From Desulfovibrio desulfuricans DSM 642 (GTDB taxonomy: Bacteria; Desulfobacterota; Desulfovibrionia; Desulfovibrionales; Desulfovibrionaceae), in NCBI RefSeq assembly GCF_000420465.1, contig NZ_ATUZ01000014.1, positions 62,001 to 126,000 on the forward strand: DNA of 64,000 bases. Direction: 5' to 3'. The notes under the pieces are model-generated. The model searched no databases and was not told the origin of the DNA. It saw only the letters and a list, made by a program, of their open reading frames with translations. Below are positions 25,034 to 34,255 of the stretch, in pieces. The translations under genes were made by a program, and so were the position numbers. Position 1 is the first letter of the stretch, and every line of letters begins with the position of its first letter.

Positions 25034-25374
25034 GCCGATCCCCTCTGCTTAAGGTTTACGGGCATGTGTATCCTGTAAACGATGATTTTTACGCGGCCCT
25101 GGAACAGGCCTGCGCCGGTGCCATGCCGGATGAAGATGACGTGCCTGTTCTTGAGCGTGACGGCGACATGGCCCGCATTTCCTTTGAAGGCATGTACTTT
25201 CCCGTGGATGAAGTATTGGCTGTGCTTGGGGAGCACCTATGCCCGGAACATAAGGGAAAGCTCGACGTACTTGATATGGAGGGCTGGCGGCTTAATCGCC
25301 ACACCTTCAACTGCGGACGTATTGAAAGCCACCGTGCTCCGCTGAACAATGTTCTGGATTACTCCGGCCATTGA
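25030..25374 (+). CDS. Small protein of unknown function (114 aa)
   Basis: Not recognised. Soluble and acidic, with two Cys (LCPEHKGK, FNCGR) and no signal peptide. Its ATG overlaps the stop of the secreted TPR-like protein (ATGA), so it is translated from the same message despite being cytoplasmic. Its C-terminus ends LNNVLDYSGH. Confidence 0.75.
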   Translation: MSRSPLLKVYGHVYPVNDDFYAALEQACAGAMPDEDDVPVLERDGDMARISFEGMYFPVDEVLAVLGEHLCPEHKGKLDVLDMEGWRLNRHTFNCGRIESHRAPLNNVLDYSGH

Positions 25375-25738
25375 TTTCAGAATTTTGCCCTTCCTGCCTG
25401 AATTTCGTCATATTCCACAAAGGCATTCCGTGTTTGTGCCGCTGCGCCAAAATGTGATTTGATCACATTTTACTCTCGAATTTCCGCGCCAAAAAAATAT
25501 GGTTTCCATATTTTTTTGTTTGCGCCCTCCCTTTGCTCCCATAATCACAACCATTGTGCCCGCCGGATATTTGGCATCTTCGATATTTCTTTGGCACTCG
25601 CCTTTCTGTCCGAAATCTCTGGCGAAATAGTTCCCTTCTATATATTCTGGCGTTGAAATCGACAGAGTCTTTGCCGCAGTTCCGCGCCAGCAGGGGCAAT
25701 GCCCCTGAACCAGTCAGGGCGGCAAAGGAGGGGGAATC
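25375..25738. promoter_or_regulatory. Non-coding region with three palindromes upstream of the PAS-GGDEF gene
   Basis: No gene is supported in these 364 nt. Three inverted repeats lie within 110 nt. The first is 25449-25471, arms AAAATGTGAT/ATCACATTTT. The second is 25490-25518, 13-bp arms CAAAAAAATATGG/CCATATTTTTTTG with loop TTT. The third is 25546-25558, CACAA-N3-TTGTG. The first looks like a CRP/FNR-family site but has a 5-nt core between TGTGA and TCACA instead of 6. The second could be a terminator for the upstream operon or an operator. Confidence 0.55.
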
Positions 25739-27007
25739 GTGTCGATGCAAAAAAACACCAGAAAATCATTTTGCTGGGGCGTTGACCCTGATCTGGCCTA
25801 TCGCCATGTGGATGCGGCAAAGGAGCGGTTGCTGGATTTACCAGTGGGATCACTCGCGGGCAAATCTCTGGTTCATTGCATGCACCCGGACGATGCCGCC
25901 ATGCTGCGCCGCGCTCTTGCTTCTGCCGAGCCAAGGGCGCTCACAGGCTGCACCGTGCGCTATGTGTGCCCAAAGGGTACACACACGGTTACCAGCCTGA
26001 GCATAAAACCACTACGCAGTGCCTGCGGCACACTTCTCGGCTTTGAAGGCGAAGAACACAACATAGGCACTGTGGACATGCGTGGAGATCTCACGCCCAT
26101 TTTTGAGGAGGTGTTTGCGCACGATTTCATGGCGCTCTGCATCGTCAACAGGGATGGGCAACTGCTGGCGGTCAACGCGCAGTACGCCATTATTGCGAAC
26201 AAGCCCGCCAACACGCTGGTGCGCGCCCACATTCTTGAAGCGGGCATTCCCTCTGTTGAAGATGTGGACAGGGCGTTCAGCATCCTTCCTTCTGGCAACG
26301 CCATCTCCGAGCAGGAGATCATCTGGGACGGCAAGGACTACGTCATGGCCATGTACGGCCTGCCCGATGCCTGCGGCGAGATTCGCTCCATCTGTGTTTC
26401 GCTGCGCGACATAAGCCTGCGCAAGGGGCTGGAGCGCCGGCTGGAGGCCGCCAATCGCCAACTGGAAGAGATGAATCTCAAGGATTACCTGACAGGCGTG
26501 TTTAACCGCCGCCATTTTGATGAAGCCCTGCAAAGGGAAGTGGCGCGCCTTGCCCGTGAAGGCGGCGAAATGTGCATTGGCATGGTCGATGTGGACAAGT
26601 TCAAGCTGTACAACGACGCCTATGGGCACCTTGCCGGGGACGACTGTCTTGCCCGTGCGGCAAAAGCCATGAGCGCCGCGCTTTTCAGGCCCGGTGACGA
26701 ACTGTTTCGCTACGGAGGCGAAGAATTCGCCATCATCATGCCCCAGACAGGCAAGAAAAGCGCCACAATGGTTGCCGAGCGCGTGCGCGAAGCCATCAGC
26801 GCTCTGCGCATCCCCCACTGCCAAAGCGCCCTTGGACATGTGACCATCAGCATAGGCGTTGCGGCGCTTGATGCAACCAGCGCCCTGTCAGGCTACATGG
26901 CCTGCGAAGAACTTATCAGAGTAGCGGACAAAGCCTTGTACGCAGCTAAAAACAGCGGGCGCAACAAGGTCGCCTCAGCCGCATGCAGCCTTGCTGAGAG
27001 CGATTAG
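25739..27007 (+). CDS. Soluble PAS-PAS-GGDEF diguanylate cyclase
   Basis: 422 aa from GTG, preceded by AAGGAGG 7 nt away. No membrane segment. Two PAS-like regions occupy about 10-105 and 115-235, followed by a helical linker (LERRLEAANRQLEEMNLKDYL) and a GGDEF domain. The signature is GGEEF at 326-330, with RPGD five residues upstream as the inhibitory site. It should make c-di-GMP in response to an unknown cytoplasmic signal. It is a single-gene unit with terminator. The palindromes upstream suggest its transcription is regulated. Confidence 0.9.
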   Translation: MSMQKNTRKSFCWGVDPDLAYRHVDAAKERLLDLPVGSLAGKSLVHCMHPDDAAMLRRALASAEPRALTGCTVRYVCPKGTHTVTSLSIKPLRSACGTLLGFEGEEHNIGTVDMRGDLTPIFEEVFAHDFMALCIVNRDGQLLAVNAQYAIIANKPANTLVRAHILEAGIPSVEDVDRAFSILPSGNAISEQEIIWDGKDYVMAMYGLPDACGEIRSICVSLRDISLRKGLERRLEAANRQLEEMNLKDYLTGVFNRRHFDEALQREVARLAREGGEMCIGMVDVDKFKLYNDAYGHLAGDDCLARAAKAMSAALFRPGDELFRYGGEEFAIIMPQTGKKSATMVAERVREAISALRIPHCQSALGHVTISIGVAALDATSALSGYMACEELIRVADKALYAAKNSGRNKVASAACSLAESD

Positions 27008-27017
27008 CAGTGCAAAA

Positions 27018-27050
27018 CAAAGCCCCGCTGGTTTATCCGGCGGGGCTTTG
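27018..27050 (+). terminator. Intrinsic terminator after the PAS-GGDEF gene
   Basis: Arms AAAGCCCCGC/GCGGGGCTTT enclose an 11-nt loop. The T-run is short. It can serve the convergent gene as well. Confidence 0.8.
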
Positions 27051-27091
27051 CGGTTATGGCAAGCTTGATTAAAAGCGCGTCTGGCGCAGGC

Positions 27092-27583
27092 CTATTCCCG
27101 CTCAAAAAGTGATTTCTGGATCAGGGCGTCCGCACGGTCATCGGCCCCGCGCAGGGAATCATAGGCCTTTTGCAGGGCATCGGGCCAGTCCGTGTCGCTC
27201 ACATCACTGATAAACAGCAAGGTCAGATCCCCCTCAGTGGACACATCCGCATGGGTCATGACCCTGCCGGACATGGCCTGGAACGTCCAGCCGCCGCCGT
27301 CGTCAGCCTTTGAAGGCGCAGTGCCTTTAAGCCTACCCGACTGCTTTTCGGCAAACTGCTTGGGCGTCATATTGCCGGTTTCCGCCTTGGTAAAAATACC
27401 AATGGAAAAAAATGAATCCTGCCCGCAGGTAACTGTTACAATGCTTTCTTTTTCTGTTGCCGAGCACTTGGCGGGCAAATCTATGCTGAAATGGTTAAAT
27501 TTTTTTTCCGCAGCGGCAGCCGCCCCGCACAGGCCCGCCAACAGCACACAGGCCATCAATGAACCCAACAGCGCATATTTCAT
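27092..27583 (-). CDS. Secreted protein of unknown function (163 aa)
   Basis: Signal peptide (LLGSLMACVLLAGLCGAAAAA) followed by a compact domain: FNHFSIDLPAKCSATEKESIVTVTCGQDSFFSIGIF with two Cys that could form a disulfide. The later part WTFQAMSGRVMTHADVSTEGDLTLLFISD resembles small periplasmic beta-sheet proteins, but I do not recognise the family. AAGGAG precedes the start. It stands alone between terminators. Confidence 0.78.
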   Translation of the reverse strand: MKYALLGSLMACVLLAGLCGAAAAAEKKFNHFSIDLPAKCSATEKESIVTVTCGQDSFFSIGIFTKAETGNMTPKQFAEKQSGRLKGTAPSKADDGGGWTFQAMSGRVMTHADVSTEGDLTLLFISDVSDTDWPDALQKAYDSLRGADDRADALIQKSLFERE

Positions 27584-27649
27584 GGACAAGCTCCTTGAAA
27601 TGTCCGCGCAGCGCGCGGTATTTTTCGGGCGGAAGTATCGCACAAGGAA

Positions 27650-27674
27650 GGGCGGCTGTCTAGAACAGCCGCCC
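27650..27674. repeat. Perfect 10-bp inverted repeat downstream of sppA
   Basis: GGGCGGCTGT and ACAGCCGCCC around CTAGA, without a T-run. It lies upstream of the secreted unknown gene and downstream of sppA; perhaps part of the sppA transcript end. Confidence 0.6.
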
Positions 27675-27709
27675 GCAATACTCATAAGGACATAATTTTG
27701 TTAAGTATT

Positions 27710-27737
27710 ATTGCCAGAGCGCGTTGGCGCTGGCAAT
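27710..27737 (-). terminator. Hairpin directly after sppA
   Basis: ATTGCCAG and CTGGCAAT with inner GCGC pairing, 18 nt beyond the sppA stop. There is no T-run, so it could be a processing or stabilising hairpin. Confidence 0.45.
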
Positions 27738-27754
27738 ATCTGTAACACTGCCCC

Positions 27755-28840
27755 CTAAAACTGATAAAGAAACACCGGGCTGCTGGAAGAAAGGCTGCCC
27801 AGCGCGCTCAGATCTACCCCAAGCATGGTCTTGAGACTGCGCGGTAGCCAGCCGCCTTCCTTGGGCCGGGTCACAAGCTTGCGCTCCGCTGGTACGCCGC
27901 ACTGCTCCGAAAGCCAGACCAGGGCCGTTTGCTGCCCGCCCAGTTCATCCACCAGTCCAAGCTGCACGGCCTCACGCCCGGTAAAAATCTTGCCGCTGGC
28001 AAGCGCGGCGGCGCGGGCATGCTCCATATGCCGCCCATCGGCCACGATATCCACAAACTGCTGGTGCATGTCGTCCAGCACTTTTTTAAAATAGTCGCGC
28101 TGTTCGGTGCTCAGCGGGCGCATGTAGGAGCCTGCGTCTTTGTAGGGGGCGGTGGTTATGGTCTCCTGCCCCACGCCGATTTTACCCATAAGACCCTGTA
28201 ACTGCGGGATGTCCATGCGTACGCCAATGGAACCTGTCACGGTGGAGGCATTGGCAAACACGCGCGACCCAGCCATGCTGACCATCAGCCCGCCCGAAGC
28301 AGCCAGAGAACCCATGCTGACAGCCACGGGCTTTTTGCGGGCCAGCTCGCGCACGGCGCTATAAATTTCCTGCGATGCCGCTGCGCCCCCGCCAGGCGAA
28401 TCCACGCGCAGCAGCACACCCGCTATCATGGGGTCGCGCTCCACCTTGCGTATCCACTCAAGGGCAGGTTCCGGATCCATGATGGGGCCGGAAACAGACA
28501 CAAGGGCTATGCGCTGGCCGCCCATGAGGCCATTGCTGCCAAGGGCAGCGCCAAACACGCCGACACCTGCCAGCAAAAGCAGTATAAGCCCCCAAAAGAT
28601 GACCGGATGCCGCTTGCGGAACGGACGGCGCAGCAGATCCTTCCATACGTTTGCCGGAACCTGCGCCAGCGGGCAGACGCAGGGCTGCCCCCCAGATGGA
28701 GATGCGGATGACGCAGTGGATGACGACTCGGGCGTAGCCGCAGGGATGGAAGCAGACATGGCGTCAGCATGACCGACTTCGCTGGCGGCAGACATGGACA
28801 GGGGTTGATCTGTATTCAATGAAAATTCCTGATTGCTCAT
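27755..28840 (-). CDS. sppA: Signal peptide peptidase SppA (short, single-domain type)
   Basis: Membrane-bound serine protease that clears cleaved signal peptides. 361 aa. A polar, Ser/Ala-rich N-terminus (about 75 residues) with Cys residues precedes one transmembrane helix (about 83-103). The protease domain has RVDSPGGGAAASQEIY, the nucleophile Ser in GSLAASGGL and the general-base Lys in ASGKIFTGREAVQLGLVDELGG, the Ser-Lys dyad of the S49 family. The start MSNQEFSL has only a weak AAAGAG site upstream. Single gene. Confidence 0.93.
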   Translation of the reverse strand: MSNQEFSLNTDQPLSMSAASEVGHADAMSASIPAATPESSSTASSASPSGGQPCVCPLAQVPANVWKDLLRRPFRKRHPVIFWGLILLLLAGVGVFGAALGSNGLMGGQRIALVSVSGPIMDPEPALEWIRKVERDPMIAGVLLRVDSPGGGAAASQEIYSAVRELARKKPVAVSMGSLAASGGLMVSMAGSRVFANASTVTGSIGVRMDIPQLQGLMGKIGVGQETITTAPYKDAGSYMRPLSTEQRDYFKKVLDDMHQQFVDIVADGRHMEHARAAALASGKIFTGREAVQLGLVDELGGQQTALVWLSEQCGVPAERKLVTRPKEGGWLPRSLKTMLGVDLSALGSLSSSSPVFLYQF

Positions 28841-29170
28841 AACGCTCTTTGACCTGATTGTAGTTGTGATGGGCCTTGGCCCGAAGGTGGAAAAATTGCA
28901 GGCTGGCGGCGCTATCGGCGGGGATGGCCGCATGCCTGTTCAATGGCTTGGGAAATATTTTATGGCAAGGGGCTGTGCACACGGTTGGGCTGACGGCAGA
29001 GGCCGGAGACTGGCGCGGAGCGGGATTGTTCATGCAGGTTTATGCGGCGCCAAACTATCTGCCCGGTTCGTGGCGCGCATGGCTGCCCAAAGGAGCCTGC
29101 ACTTTTCAGGCACAGCCTGATGATCTGTTGCACTGGCGCGCCCCGCAAGATGCAGGGCGCGCCCTTATGC
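28841..29170. other. Non-coding interval between sppA and the acyl-CoA ligase
   Basis: A 330-nt gap. It must hold the sppA promoter. The side near the ligase stop carries an inverted repeat GGCGCGCCC (29135-29143) / GGGCGCGCC (29155-29163) without T-run, which may end the ligase transcript. A 115-codon plus-strand frame runs through here into the ligase gene, but I do not accept it as a gene. Confidence 0.5.
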
Positions 29171-30850
29171 TCAGCGTTGCATGGGCTCGGGCCAGAATTC
29201 TGCAGCCATTTCGCGCAGTTTGAACTTCTGGATTTTGCCGCTGGCCGTGAGCGGGAACCCTGTTATTGTTTTGATGTACTTGGGTATCTTATACCACGAC
29301 ACCTTGCCGCGGCAAAAATCACGCACGTCTTCCGGCAGAATTTCCACACCTGGGCGGGGGATGATGAAGGCCGCGACCTCTTCGCCGTACTTGCGGCTGG
29401 GAACAGCCACAACCTGCACGTCCAGAATGCCGGGCATGCCCAGAAGGAACTCTTCAACCTCACGCGGATAGATGTTTTCGCCGCCACGGATAATCATATC
29501 CTTGATGCGGCCTGTCACACGCAGGTAGCCGTTTTCGTCCATAACGCCCAGATCGCCGGAATGCAACCAGCCCTCGGGGCTGATGGCCTTGGCCGTATCA
29601 TCGGGCATATTGTAGTAGCCCTTCATGACATTGTAGCCGCGGCAGAGGATTTCGCCCACCTCGCCGCGCGGCAGTTCCTCGCAGGTATCGGGGTCGCCCA
29701 CGCGCACCTCAATGCCGGGCATGGCGCAGCCCACGGTTTCGCAGCGCAGCGACAGGGGATCGTGGATGTCCGACTGGGTCATCACCGGCGAAGCTTCCGT
29801 AAGGCCGTAGCAGATGGTGATTTCCGTCATGTTCATGTCGTCCACCACACGGCGCATGAGCGGCTCGGGGCAGACGGAACCGGCCATGATGCCGGTGCGC
29901 ATGTGCGAAAGGTCAAAACGCTTGAAGAGTGGATGCTCCAGCTCTGCCAGAAACATGGTGGGCACGCCGTACACAGCCGTGCAGCGTTCGCTGTCGAGGG
30001 CAGCCAGCACCTTGAGCGCGTTGAACGACTCAAGAATAACCATGGTCGCGCCGTGATTCACTGCGGCGGAGACGCCAAGCACGCAACCGAAGCAGTGGAA
30101 CAGCGGCACAGGCAGGCACACCCTGTCTTCCGCGCCGAAATTCTGGTGGCGGCCAATCCAGTACCCGTTCAGCCCCACGCCCACATGGGTCAGCATGACC
30201 CCGCGTGGAAAGCCCGTGGTGCCCGAGGTGTACTGCATGTTGATGACATCCCACGGCTGGAGCAGGGCCTGACGGGCGGCGTATTCCGCCTCGTCCACCA
30301 TGACGGAAAGAGAGAGTATTTCCGGCACGGAATACATGCCCCGGTGCTTTTCCGCCCCCAGAAAGCACACACGCTTGAGGTGCGGCAGGCTTTTGCACAC
30401 AAATCTGTCGCGCGACTGCAAACGCAGCTCCGGCGCGATGCGGTAAAGCGTGTCCAGATAGTCGTGGTCGCGCACGCTGTCGATAAGAAAAATATTTTCG
30501 CACTCGGAGTGGGTGAGCAGATAGCGCAATTCGTGTTCACGGTAATTGGTGTTTACCGTAATCAGTATGGCGCCGATTTTTGCCGTGGCAAACTGCAATG
30601 CTACCCAGTACGGCACGTTGGTGGCCCATACCGCGACCTTTTCGCCCTTTTGCACGCCAAGAGCCATCAGCCCCTTGGCGAAATCGTCCACCAGAGCGCC
30701 AAATTCGCTCCAGGTCTGGCGATAGTTGCGGTCAGGGTATACCAGGGCTTCATTATCGGGAAAGCGCGCCACAGTGTGGTCAAGCACCTGCCCCAACGTC
30801 CATTCACGCAGTTCAAACTGTGCCTGACGCTCACGAACTTTTTCTTCCAT
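29171..30850 (-). CDS. AMP-forming acyl-CoA synthetase
   Basis: 559 aa. Activates a carboxylic acid with ATP and CoA. Adenylation motifs are YTSGTTGFPRGVMLTH (A3), YGLTEASPV (A5), GWLHSGDLG (A7), GRIKDMIIRGGENIYPREVEEFL (A8) and the catalytic Lys in PLTASGKIQKFKLREMA (A10). Best fit is the medium/long-chain fatty acyl-CoA ligase group. The start MEEKVRERQ follows GGGAGGA. It lies 106 nt downstream of the XRE-cupin regulator, transcribed in the same direction, so the regulator probably controls it. Confidence 0.93.
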   Translation of the reverse strand: MEEKVRERQAQFELREWTLGQVLDHTVARFPDNEALVYPDRNYRQTWSEFGALVDDFAKGLMALGVQKGEKVAVWATNVPYWVALQFATAKIGAILITVNTNYREHELRYLLTHSECENIFLIDSVRDHDYLDTLYRIAPELRLQSRDRFVCKSLPHLKRVCFLGAEKHRGMYSVPEILSLSVMVDEAEYAARQALLQPWDVINMQYTSGTTGFPRGVMLTHVGVGLNGYWIGRHQNFGAEDRVCLPVPLFHCFGCVLGVSAAVNHGATMVILESFNALKVLAALDSERCTAVYGVPTMFLAELEHPLFKRFDLSHMRTGIMAGSVCPEPLMRRVVDDMNMTEITICYGLTEASPVMTQSDIHDPLSLRCETVGCAMPGIEVRVGDPDTCEELPRGEVGEILCRGYNVMKGYYNMPDDTAKAISPEGWLHSGDLGVMDENGYLRVTGRIKDMIIRGGENIYPREVEEFLLGMPGILDVQVVAVPSRKYGEEVAAFIIPRPGVEILPEDVRDFCRGKVSWYKIPKYIKTITGFPLTASGKIQKFKLREMAAEFWPEPMQR

Positions 30851-30956
30851 GCATCCTCCCAAAGGCGTGTTGCGGCGAGTGCGCCGCTGTTACGCGGTGT
30901 GCGGTCTGAAGGGCTTTGAATCGCGCCCGGAGCAGACCAACAGAAAGTGAAATGCC

Positions 30957-31526
30957 CTAGGGATTGTAGGTCACAGCCAGAAATTCCACAGGCTCGTCGC
31001 CCGCAGCGCCCACGTAATGAGGCACAATGGAATTGTAGTAAATTGTTTCGCCGGGCTTGAGCACGCGGGTTTCGCGCCCATAGACCACAAGCAGTTCGCC
31101 CTTGAGCACGCAGATAAATTCCTCGCCCTGATGCGAGGTGGTCTTGCGTTCGCCGCTGTCGGGGAAAATGCGGATGTGGAAGGGTTCCATGTTGCGGTCG
31201 TTCTTGCCCTTGGCCAGCGCATGATAGGTATAGCTGGAGCGGGGTACGCGCCCTGTGTGCAGCGCTTCATCGGCCTCGGCCTCGCCATTGATGCTGCTCA
31301 CCACCGGGTCGCGCGAAAACTGGTCGTCCAGAAAAGTGCCAAGGCGCACGCCAAGAGCGCGGGCCACCTTTTGCAGGGGGCCGATACAGGGATAGATGGC
31401 GTCTGACTCCAGCTTTTCAAGATAGTCTTCCGTAAGGCCCGTATTCTGGGAAAGAGTTTGCAGGTCAACTTCGCGTTCTTCGCGAAATCCACGGATGCGG
31501 GAACCAATGGTACGCACGGGGGGCAT
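30957..31526 (-). CDS. XRE-family regulator with C-terminal cupin domain
   Basis: 189 aa. An N-terminal helix-turn-helix (about 8-65: IGSRIRGFREEREVDLQTLSQNTGLTEDYLEKLE) is joined to a cupin barrel (about 110-187: HQGEEFICVLKGELLVVYG, ETIYYNSIVPHYVGA). Such proteins sense small ligands. The start MPPVRTIG is 6 nt after AGGAG. It precedes the acyl-CoA ligase in what looks like an operon, and is divergent from hypF. Confidence 0.9.
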   Translation of the reverse strand: MPPVRTIGSRIRGFREEREVDLQTLSQNTGLTEDYLEKLESDAIYPCIGPLQKVARALGVRLGTFLDDQFSRDPVVSSINGEAEADEALHTGRVPRSSYTYHALAKGKNDRNMEPFHIRIFPDSGERKTTSHQGEEFICVLKGELLVVYGRETRVLKPGETIYYNSIVPHYVGAAGDEPVEFLAVTYNP

Positions 31527-31702
31527 AGACGCTCCTGATTGCCGGATATGCCGGGTTGGATGCCGCGCTGGCAGGATGACGTGGCGGCAAGCAACCAACT
31601 AAATACCGAAAAGCCCGTACGCTCGCAAGCAAACATGCGCTGTTGAGCGGTCATACCGTACCCCTGCTGACACATTTTGCTCTTTGCGCTATGATGAAAA
31701 GC

Positions 31703-34204
31703 ATGAGCAAACAACCGTTGGTCAGAAGGGCCTTTGTGGCTTCCGGGCAGGTGCAGGGCGTGGGTTTTCGCCCCTTTGTCTATCGCCTTGCAGCCGAAGG
31801 CGGGCTTACAGGCACTGTGGGCAACACCTCAGAAGGCGTGCGTATGGAAATGCAGGGCGCAGAGGCAGAAGTGCAGCGCTTTGGCCGCCGCCTGCGCGCC
31901 GAACTGCCGCCGCTGGCACGGCTGACCGGTGTGGGCGAACACGACCTGCCTGTTGTGGAGGATGAAACAGCCTTCCGCATTGTTCCCAGCTCAGGGCAGG
32001 CAGCGCACAGCGTGCTTGTAAGCCCGGATATGGGCGTATGCGCCGACTGCCTCGCCGACATGCGCGATCCGGCCAACCCCCGCTACCAGTACGCCTTTAC
32101 CAACTGCACCAACTGCGGGCCGCGCTATACCATCACGCGCTCCATTCCCTATGACCGCGCTGTCACATCCATGAGCTGTTTCCCGCTCTGCCCCCGGTGC
32201 AGCACAGAATATGCCGACCCGGCAGACAGGCGCTTTCATGCCCAGCCCGTGGCCTGCCCAGCGTGCGGGCCGCGCCTGTGGTTTGTGGATAAGGCGGCTG
32301 CCAGCAAGGGCAACACAGCGCCGACCGCAGAAAATCAGCAACAGGCTCTGGAACAGGCCGTGCAGACCCTGCTCCACGGCGGGATTCTGGCGCTCAAAGG
32401 TCTGGGGGGCTTTCAACTGGCCTGCGATGCGCGCAATGCCCAAAGCCTGCAAGAGCTGCGGCGGCGCAAAACACGCCCGCACAAGCCGCTGGCCCTCATG
32501 GTTGGTGATCTGGCAACAGCCCGCGCCCTGTGCGACCTCACACCGGAACACGAGGCTCTGCTGCAAAGCCCGGAAAAGCCTGTTGTTCTCTGCCCCCGCC
32601 GCAGCACGCCGCAACATGGTGCAGCCATTCAGGATGATGCTGCATATTTGCCGCATGAGGTAGCTCCCGACACTGGCAAGATCGGTATCATGCTCGCTTA
32701 CACGCCCCTGCATGCCGTACTTTTCAGCCACCTTGCAGAATGCACGTCCTTGCCGCCCGTGCTGGTCATGACCTCGGCCAATGCCGGGGGCGAACCCATT
32801 TGCCTTGGCAACCGCGAGGCTCTGGCCCGGCTTGCCTATCTGGCGGACGCATGGCTGCTGCACGACCGGGATATTCTGGTGCGCGTGGACGACAGTGTGG
32901 TGACGCTCCAGCCGAGCCTGCCCGGCGCAGATGCGCACGGCACACCTGCGACCGCAAACCAGCTTGCCGAACCGCTGTTCTACCGCCGCGCCCGGGGCTA
33001 TGTGCCGCGCCCGGTTTTTCTGCCCAAGGCGGACCAAAACGCCCCTTGCGTGCTGGGAACCGGGGCGGAGCTCAAGGCCACCATTTGCCTGACGCGCGGG
33101 GCCGAGGCCTTTGTGGGCCAGCACATCGGCGATCTGGAAAATCCCGCCACCCTGAGTTTTTATGAGGAGGTGGCCGCGCATCTGGAAAAACTGCTGGAGG
33201 TGCGGCCCGAGGCTCTGGTGTGCGATGCGCACCCCGATTTTCTTTCCACCCGCTATGCCGAGGCCCGCGCAGAACGCGAGGGCCTGCCCCTGTGGCGCTT
33301 GCAGCACCACGCCGCCCACGCCGCTGCGGTTTTGGCCGAAAACAGCCACTACGGCCCGGCGCTGGCCCTCTGCCTTGACGGCACGGGGCTTGGCGGTGAT
33401 GGAACAGTATGGGGTGGAGAACTGCTGTTCATGGAGCTTGAGCAGGCTCAGTGGCGCAGGGTGGGCCGTCTGGCCCCCTTTGCCTTGCCGGGCGGAGATG
33501 CGGCAGTGCGCCAACCCTGGCGCATTGCGCTGGCCCTGCGCAGCCTTTGCGAGCAGGCGGAAATTCCCCTCCCGTCACTGCACACCCCCTGGCTGCCGGA
33601 ACAGACGCAGGCCGCAGATGCTGTGACAGAAATGCTGCGGCGCGGCATCAACTGCCCGGTCACATCCAGTTGCGGACGCCTCTTTGATGCGGTGGCCGCG
33701 CAATTGGGGCTGTGCCTTGATACAAGCTACGAGGGTCAGGCCGCCATCCGCCTTGAAGATGCCGCCAACCGGGCAGATGAACGCATACGTACTGCGCTTG
33801 AGGGCAAGGCGCGCGACAAGGACGTGGCCGCATTGATCTGGCCCGTGGGTATTGCGCTTCACCACGATTTGCTGGAAATGGACAGCGCGGGCCTGTTTGC
33901 CCACGTTGCGCAGGCGCAGGCGCAGGGAATGGACGCCACAGAAGCCGCGGCGCGTTTTCACCTCAGCCTTGCGCGGGCACTGGCAGGCATGGCGGGCCGT
34001 GCGGCCCGCAAACTGGGGGCGAGCGGTGTGGGCCTCACCGGCGGCGTATTGCAGAATGCCACGCTGGCGCGGCTGCTGCCGCTGGCGCTGGCGGAACAGG
34101 GCCTCACAGCCCTCACCCATCATGAACTGCCGCCCGGCGACGGCGGGCTTTCCCTCGGTCAGGCCGTGTGGGGCAGACTGATGCTGGCAAGGGCTAAACT
34201 CTGA
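31703..34204 (+). CDS. hypF: Carbamoyltransferase HypF ([NiFe]-hydrogenase maturation)
   Basis: Converts carbamoyl phosphate to a thiocarboxamide on HypE, the source of the cyanide ligands of [NiFe] hydrogenase. About 833 aa with all domains: acylphosphatase (GQVQGVGFRPFVYRLA), two zinc-finger motifs C-x2-C-x18-C-x2-C (CADC...CTNC and CPRC...CPAC), a YrdC-like domain (LKGLGGFQLACDA, KPLALMV) and a C-terminal Kae1/TobZ-like domain (HHAAHAA, LDGTGLGGDGTVWGGE, TGGVLQN). The start is uncertain: ATGs 3 and 4 codons upstream are in frame and none has a good ribosome site. No other hyp gene is adjacent. Confidence 0.96.
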   Translation: MSKQPLVRRAFVASGQVQGVGFRPFVYRLAAEGGLTGTVGNTSEGVRMEMQGAEAEVQRFGRRLRAELPPLARLTGVGEHDLPVVEDETAFRIVPSSGQAAHSVLVSPDMGVCADCLADMRDPANPRYQYAFTNCTNCGPRYTITRSIPYDRAVTSMSCFPLCPRCSTEYADPADRRFHAQPVACPACGPRLWFVDKAAASKGNTAPTAENQQQALEQAVQTLLHGGILALKGLGGFQLACDARNAQSLQELRRRKTRPHKPLALMVGDLATARALCDLTPEHEALLQSPEKPVVLCPRRSTPQHGAAIQDDAAYLPHEVAPDTGKIGIMLAYTPLHAVLFSHLAECTSLPPVLVMTSANAGGEPICLGNREALARLAYLADAWLLHDRDILVRVDDSVVTLQPSLPGADAHGTPATANQLAEPLFYRRARGYVPRPVFLPKADQNAPCVLGTGAELKATICLTRGAEAFVGQHIGDLENPATLSFYEEVAAHLEKLLEVRPEALVCDAHPDFLSTRYAEARAEREGLPLWRLQHHAAHAAAVLAENSHYGPALALCLDGTGLGGDGTVWGGELLFMELEQAQWRRVGRLAPFALPGGDAAVRQPWRIALALRSLCEQAEIPLPSLHTPWLPEQTQAADAVTEMLRRGINCPVTSSCGRLFDAVAAQLGLCLDTSYEGQAAIRLEDAANRADERIRTALEGKARDKDVAALIWPVGIALHHDLLEMDSAGLFAHVAQAQAQGMDATEAAARFHLSLARALAGMAGRAARKLGASGVGLTGGVLQNATLARLLPLALAEQGLTALTHHELPPGDGGLSLGQAVWGRLMLARAKL

Positions 34205-34255
34205 TTGCAAACACGGCGGGAAACGCAGAAAGCTCTCGACTGACAGTCTCCGCGC

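Noticed and set aside
25449..25471. Classical CRP site
   Set aside because: The core between TGTGA and TCACA is 5 nt, one short of the CRP/HcpR form, so I list only a palindrome.
28876..29223. 115-codon plus-strand frame between sppA and the ligase
   Set aside because: No ribosome site, it runs into the antisense of the ligase, and no recognisable fold.
29042..30919. Long plus-strand open frame (625 codons) opposite the acyl-CoA ligase
   Set aside because: It is the mirror of a gene with full adenylation motifs, is His/Gln/Ala-rich without any domain, and is typical of high-G+C antisense frames.
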